DNA of 5,879 bases from NCBI GenBank assembly GCA_014377795.1, contig JACMOY010000076.1, forward strand, positions 1-5,879, written 5' to 3'. The position numbers were made by a program, and so were the translations under genes. Source of the DNA: Actinomycetota bacterium (GTDB taxonomy: Bacteria; Actinomycetota; Actinomycetes; Actinomycetales; Angustibacteraceae). Shown in pieces: positions 4,885 through 5,879 of this stretch. The notes below the pieces were generated by a model. That model was not told the DNA's origin. It made no database searches and saw nothing but the letters and a program-made list of their open reading frames with translations. The stretch's first letter is position 1. Every line of letters starts with the position of its first letter.

Positions 4885-5776
4885 GCTCGCGGTGGCGGGG
4901 CTCGAGTACGACGTCGTGGACGTGTTCACCCCGACCCCGTTCGCCGGCAACGCCCTCGCGGTCGTGTACGGCGCGCACGACCTGCCGACCAGCGCCCTGC
5001 AGTCGCTGGCCCGCGAGTTCAACCTGTCCGAGACGGTCTTCGCCACACCCACCCCGGACTCGACGGACACGGACTACCGGGTGCGGATCTTCACCCCGAT
5101 GACCGAGCTGCCGTTCGCCGGCCACCCCTCGGTCGGCGCCGCCTGGGCCCTGGCCCGGCGCGGCCTGGTGGCCGGGCGCGCGCTGGTGCAGGGCTGCACC
5201 GCCGGACTGGTCCCCGTCCAGCTGGGCGCGGGCGCGGGTGAGGTGACGTGGGTCGGCGGCACCGACCCGAGGGTGGCGCACGAGATCGACCCGGACGGGC
5301 CCCTCGCGGCGACCGGCCTCGGGGCCGAGGACCTGGTCGGGCTGCCCACGCTGGTCGCCGGGGCCGGTCTGGACTTCGGCTACCTGATGGTGCGCCCCGG
5401 CGCCGTCGCCAAGGCCATGCCCGACCTGCGGCTGCTGCGCTCGCTGCGGACGCACAGCGCCGGCCTCGCGGGCGTGTCGGTCGTCGGATGGCACGACGGC
5501 ACGGCTCGGGTGCGGGTGTTCACCGACGACATCGGGGCGGCCGAGGACCCCGCGACCGGCTCGGCCGCGCTGGGTCTGGGCGTCGTCCTGGTCACCCACG
5601 GGCTGCTGGACGGCGACGCCACGTCGACGTTCACCGTCCGCCAGGGCGTCGAGATGGGCCGGCCCTCGACCCTGTACGGCGAGGTCACCGCCGCCGGCGG
5701 CCGGGCCGTGAGCTGCCGGGTGGGGGGCGAGGTCGTGGCGATCGCGACCGGCACCGTCCGGGTGCCGCCCGGCTGA
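4859..5776 (+). CDS. PhzF-family isomerase/epimerase
   Basis: PhzF-like proteins have a two-lobed diaminopimelate-epimerase fold and catalyse isomerisation with one catalytic glutamate. The founder acts in phenazine synthesis, but most members have unknown substrates. The 305-residue product has the usual length and the family signatures: DVFTPTPFAGNALAVVY (21-37), FNLSETVF (54-61) with the catalytic Glu at 58, FTPMTELPFAGHPSVGAAW (78-96) and EDPATGSAALGLGVVL (229-244). Nothing suggests damage. No phenazine gene is nearby, so a phenazine role is not supported. The start is uncertain among in-frame GTGs at 4850, 4859 and 4874; 4859 best fits the -10 hexamer. It is divergent from the MgtE-N/CBS gene with 34 bp between start codons and appears to be transcribed alone within the window. 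Confidence 0.9.
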   Translation: MDPTAVDPTLAVAGLEYDVVDVFTPTPFAGNALAVVYGAHDLPTSALQSLAREFNLSETVFATPTPDSTDTDYRVRIFTPMTELPFAGHPSVGAAWALARRGLVAGRALVQGCTAGLVPVQLGAGAGEVTWVGGTDPRVAHEIDPDGPLAATGLGAEDLVGLPTLVAGAGLDFGYLMVRPGAVAKAMPDLRLLRSLRTHSAGLAGVSVVGWHDGTARVRVFTDDIGAAEDPATGSAALGLGVVLVTHGLLDGDATSTFTVRQGVEMGRPSTLYGEVTAAGGRAVSCRVGGEVVAIATGTVRVPPG

Positions 5777-5879
5777 CCTGACAGCAGCCCCAGGGACAGG
5801 GCCGACCCCCCCGACGCGCACAGCTCGAGCCCGGCCGCCGGGCCGCGCGGGCGATCGCGCAGGTCGGTGTGGCGGCGTC
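5777..5879. other. Right-end segment without a supported gene; GC hairpin at 5829-5843
   Basis: These 103 bp follow the PhzF stop. All three minus-strand frames are open from the right edge into the PhzF gene, but none gives a recognisable protein. A GCCCGG/CCGGGC stem (6 bp, loop CCG) spans 5829-5843. It lies about 50 nt after the stop and has no T-tract, so it is at best a weak terminator candidate. Confidence 0.3.

Noticed and set aside
4824..5070. Extension of the MgtE-like frame upstream to an ATG at 5070
   Set aside because: The extra 82 residues lie entirely antisense to the conserved start of the PhzF gene and are unlike the family; the GTG at 4824 with its -10 hexamer is better.
3346..5241. 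Long plus-strand open frame (631 codons) opposite the MgtE-like gene and into the PhzF gene
   Set aside because: Same antisense artefact of high GC. The minus-strand CBS/MgtE-N protein and the PhzF frame explain the DNA.
5806..5812. Run of seven C after the PhzF gene
   Set aside because: Non-coding as far as can be seen, and expected by chance in such GC-rich DNA.
5777..5879. C-terminal end of a minus-strand gene entering from the right edge
   Set aside because: No stop occurs in any minus frame until well inside the PhzF coding region, so such a gene would overlap it by 90 bp or more, and no frame gives a recognisable protein.
1..5879. tRNA/rRNA genes, CRISPR arrays, insertion sequences, attachment sites
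   Set aside because: Scanning by eye found no repeat-spacer pattern, terminal inverted repeats with transposase, or tRNA-like fold; nearly all bases are coding.

Overview
The window is very GC-rich (A and T are scarce), and its genes mostly lack Shine-Dalgarno sequences while carrying TAnnnT -10 hexamers 6-7 nt upstream of the start codon. Together with the families present, this points to an actinomycete (Actinomycetota). The set of an mrp gene, a DUF1003 membrane protein and an MgtE-N/CBS protein resembles, from memory, the Rv1229c-Rv1232c neighbourhood of Mycobacterium tuberculosis. I cannot name a genus.

Layout, left to right. (1) 1-342, minus: the first 114 codons of an Mrp/ApbC-type iron-sulfur carrier ATPase; the ATPase domain lies beyond the left edge. 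(2) 412-894, plus: a MarR-family regulator, divergent from mrp across 69 bp. (3) 891-2891, minus: a GspE/PilB-type assembly ATPase with an N-terminal MshEN-like domain and an unusual C-terminal pair of CPWC zinc ribbons. It meets marR tail to tail, and a single CTAG supplies both stop codons. (4) 2931-3482, minus: a two-helix DUF1003 membrane protein. (5) 3472-4824, minus: a soluble protein with the MgtE magnesium-sensing N domain and a CBS pair but no MgtE channel. (6) 4859-5776, plus: a PhzF-family isomerase, divergent from gene 5 with only 34 bp between start codons. The last 103 bp hold no gene I can support.

Genes 5, 4 and 3 read as one minus-strand operon: an 11-bp overlap, then a 39-nt gap, with one visible promoter in front of gene 5. 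This links a Mg2+/nucleotide sensor-like protein, a small membrane protein and a pilus/secretion-type motor ATPase. The functional connection is inference. No other pilus gene is visible.

The most notable points are: four of four promoter-proximal genes look leaderless with near-identical geometry; the back-to-back promoter between genes 5 and 6; a 15-bp tandem duplication that copies the start codon of the PhzF gene; and the zinc-ribbon extension of the ATPase. No RNA gene, mobile element or CRISPR array was seen.
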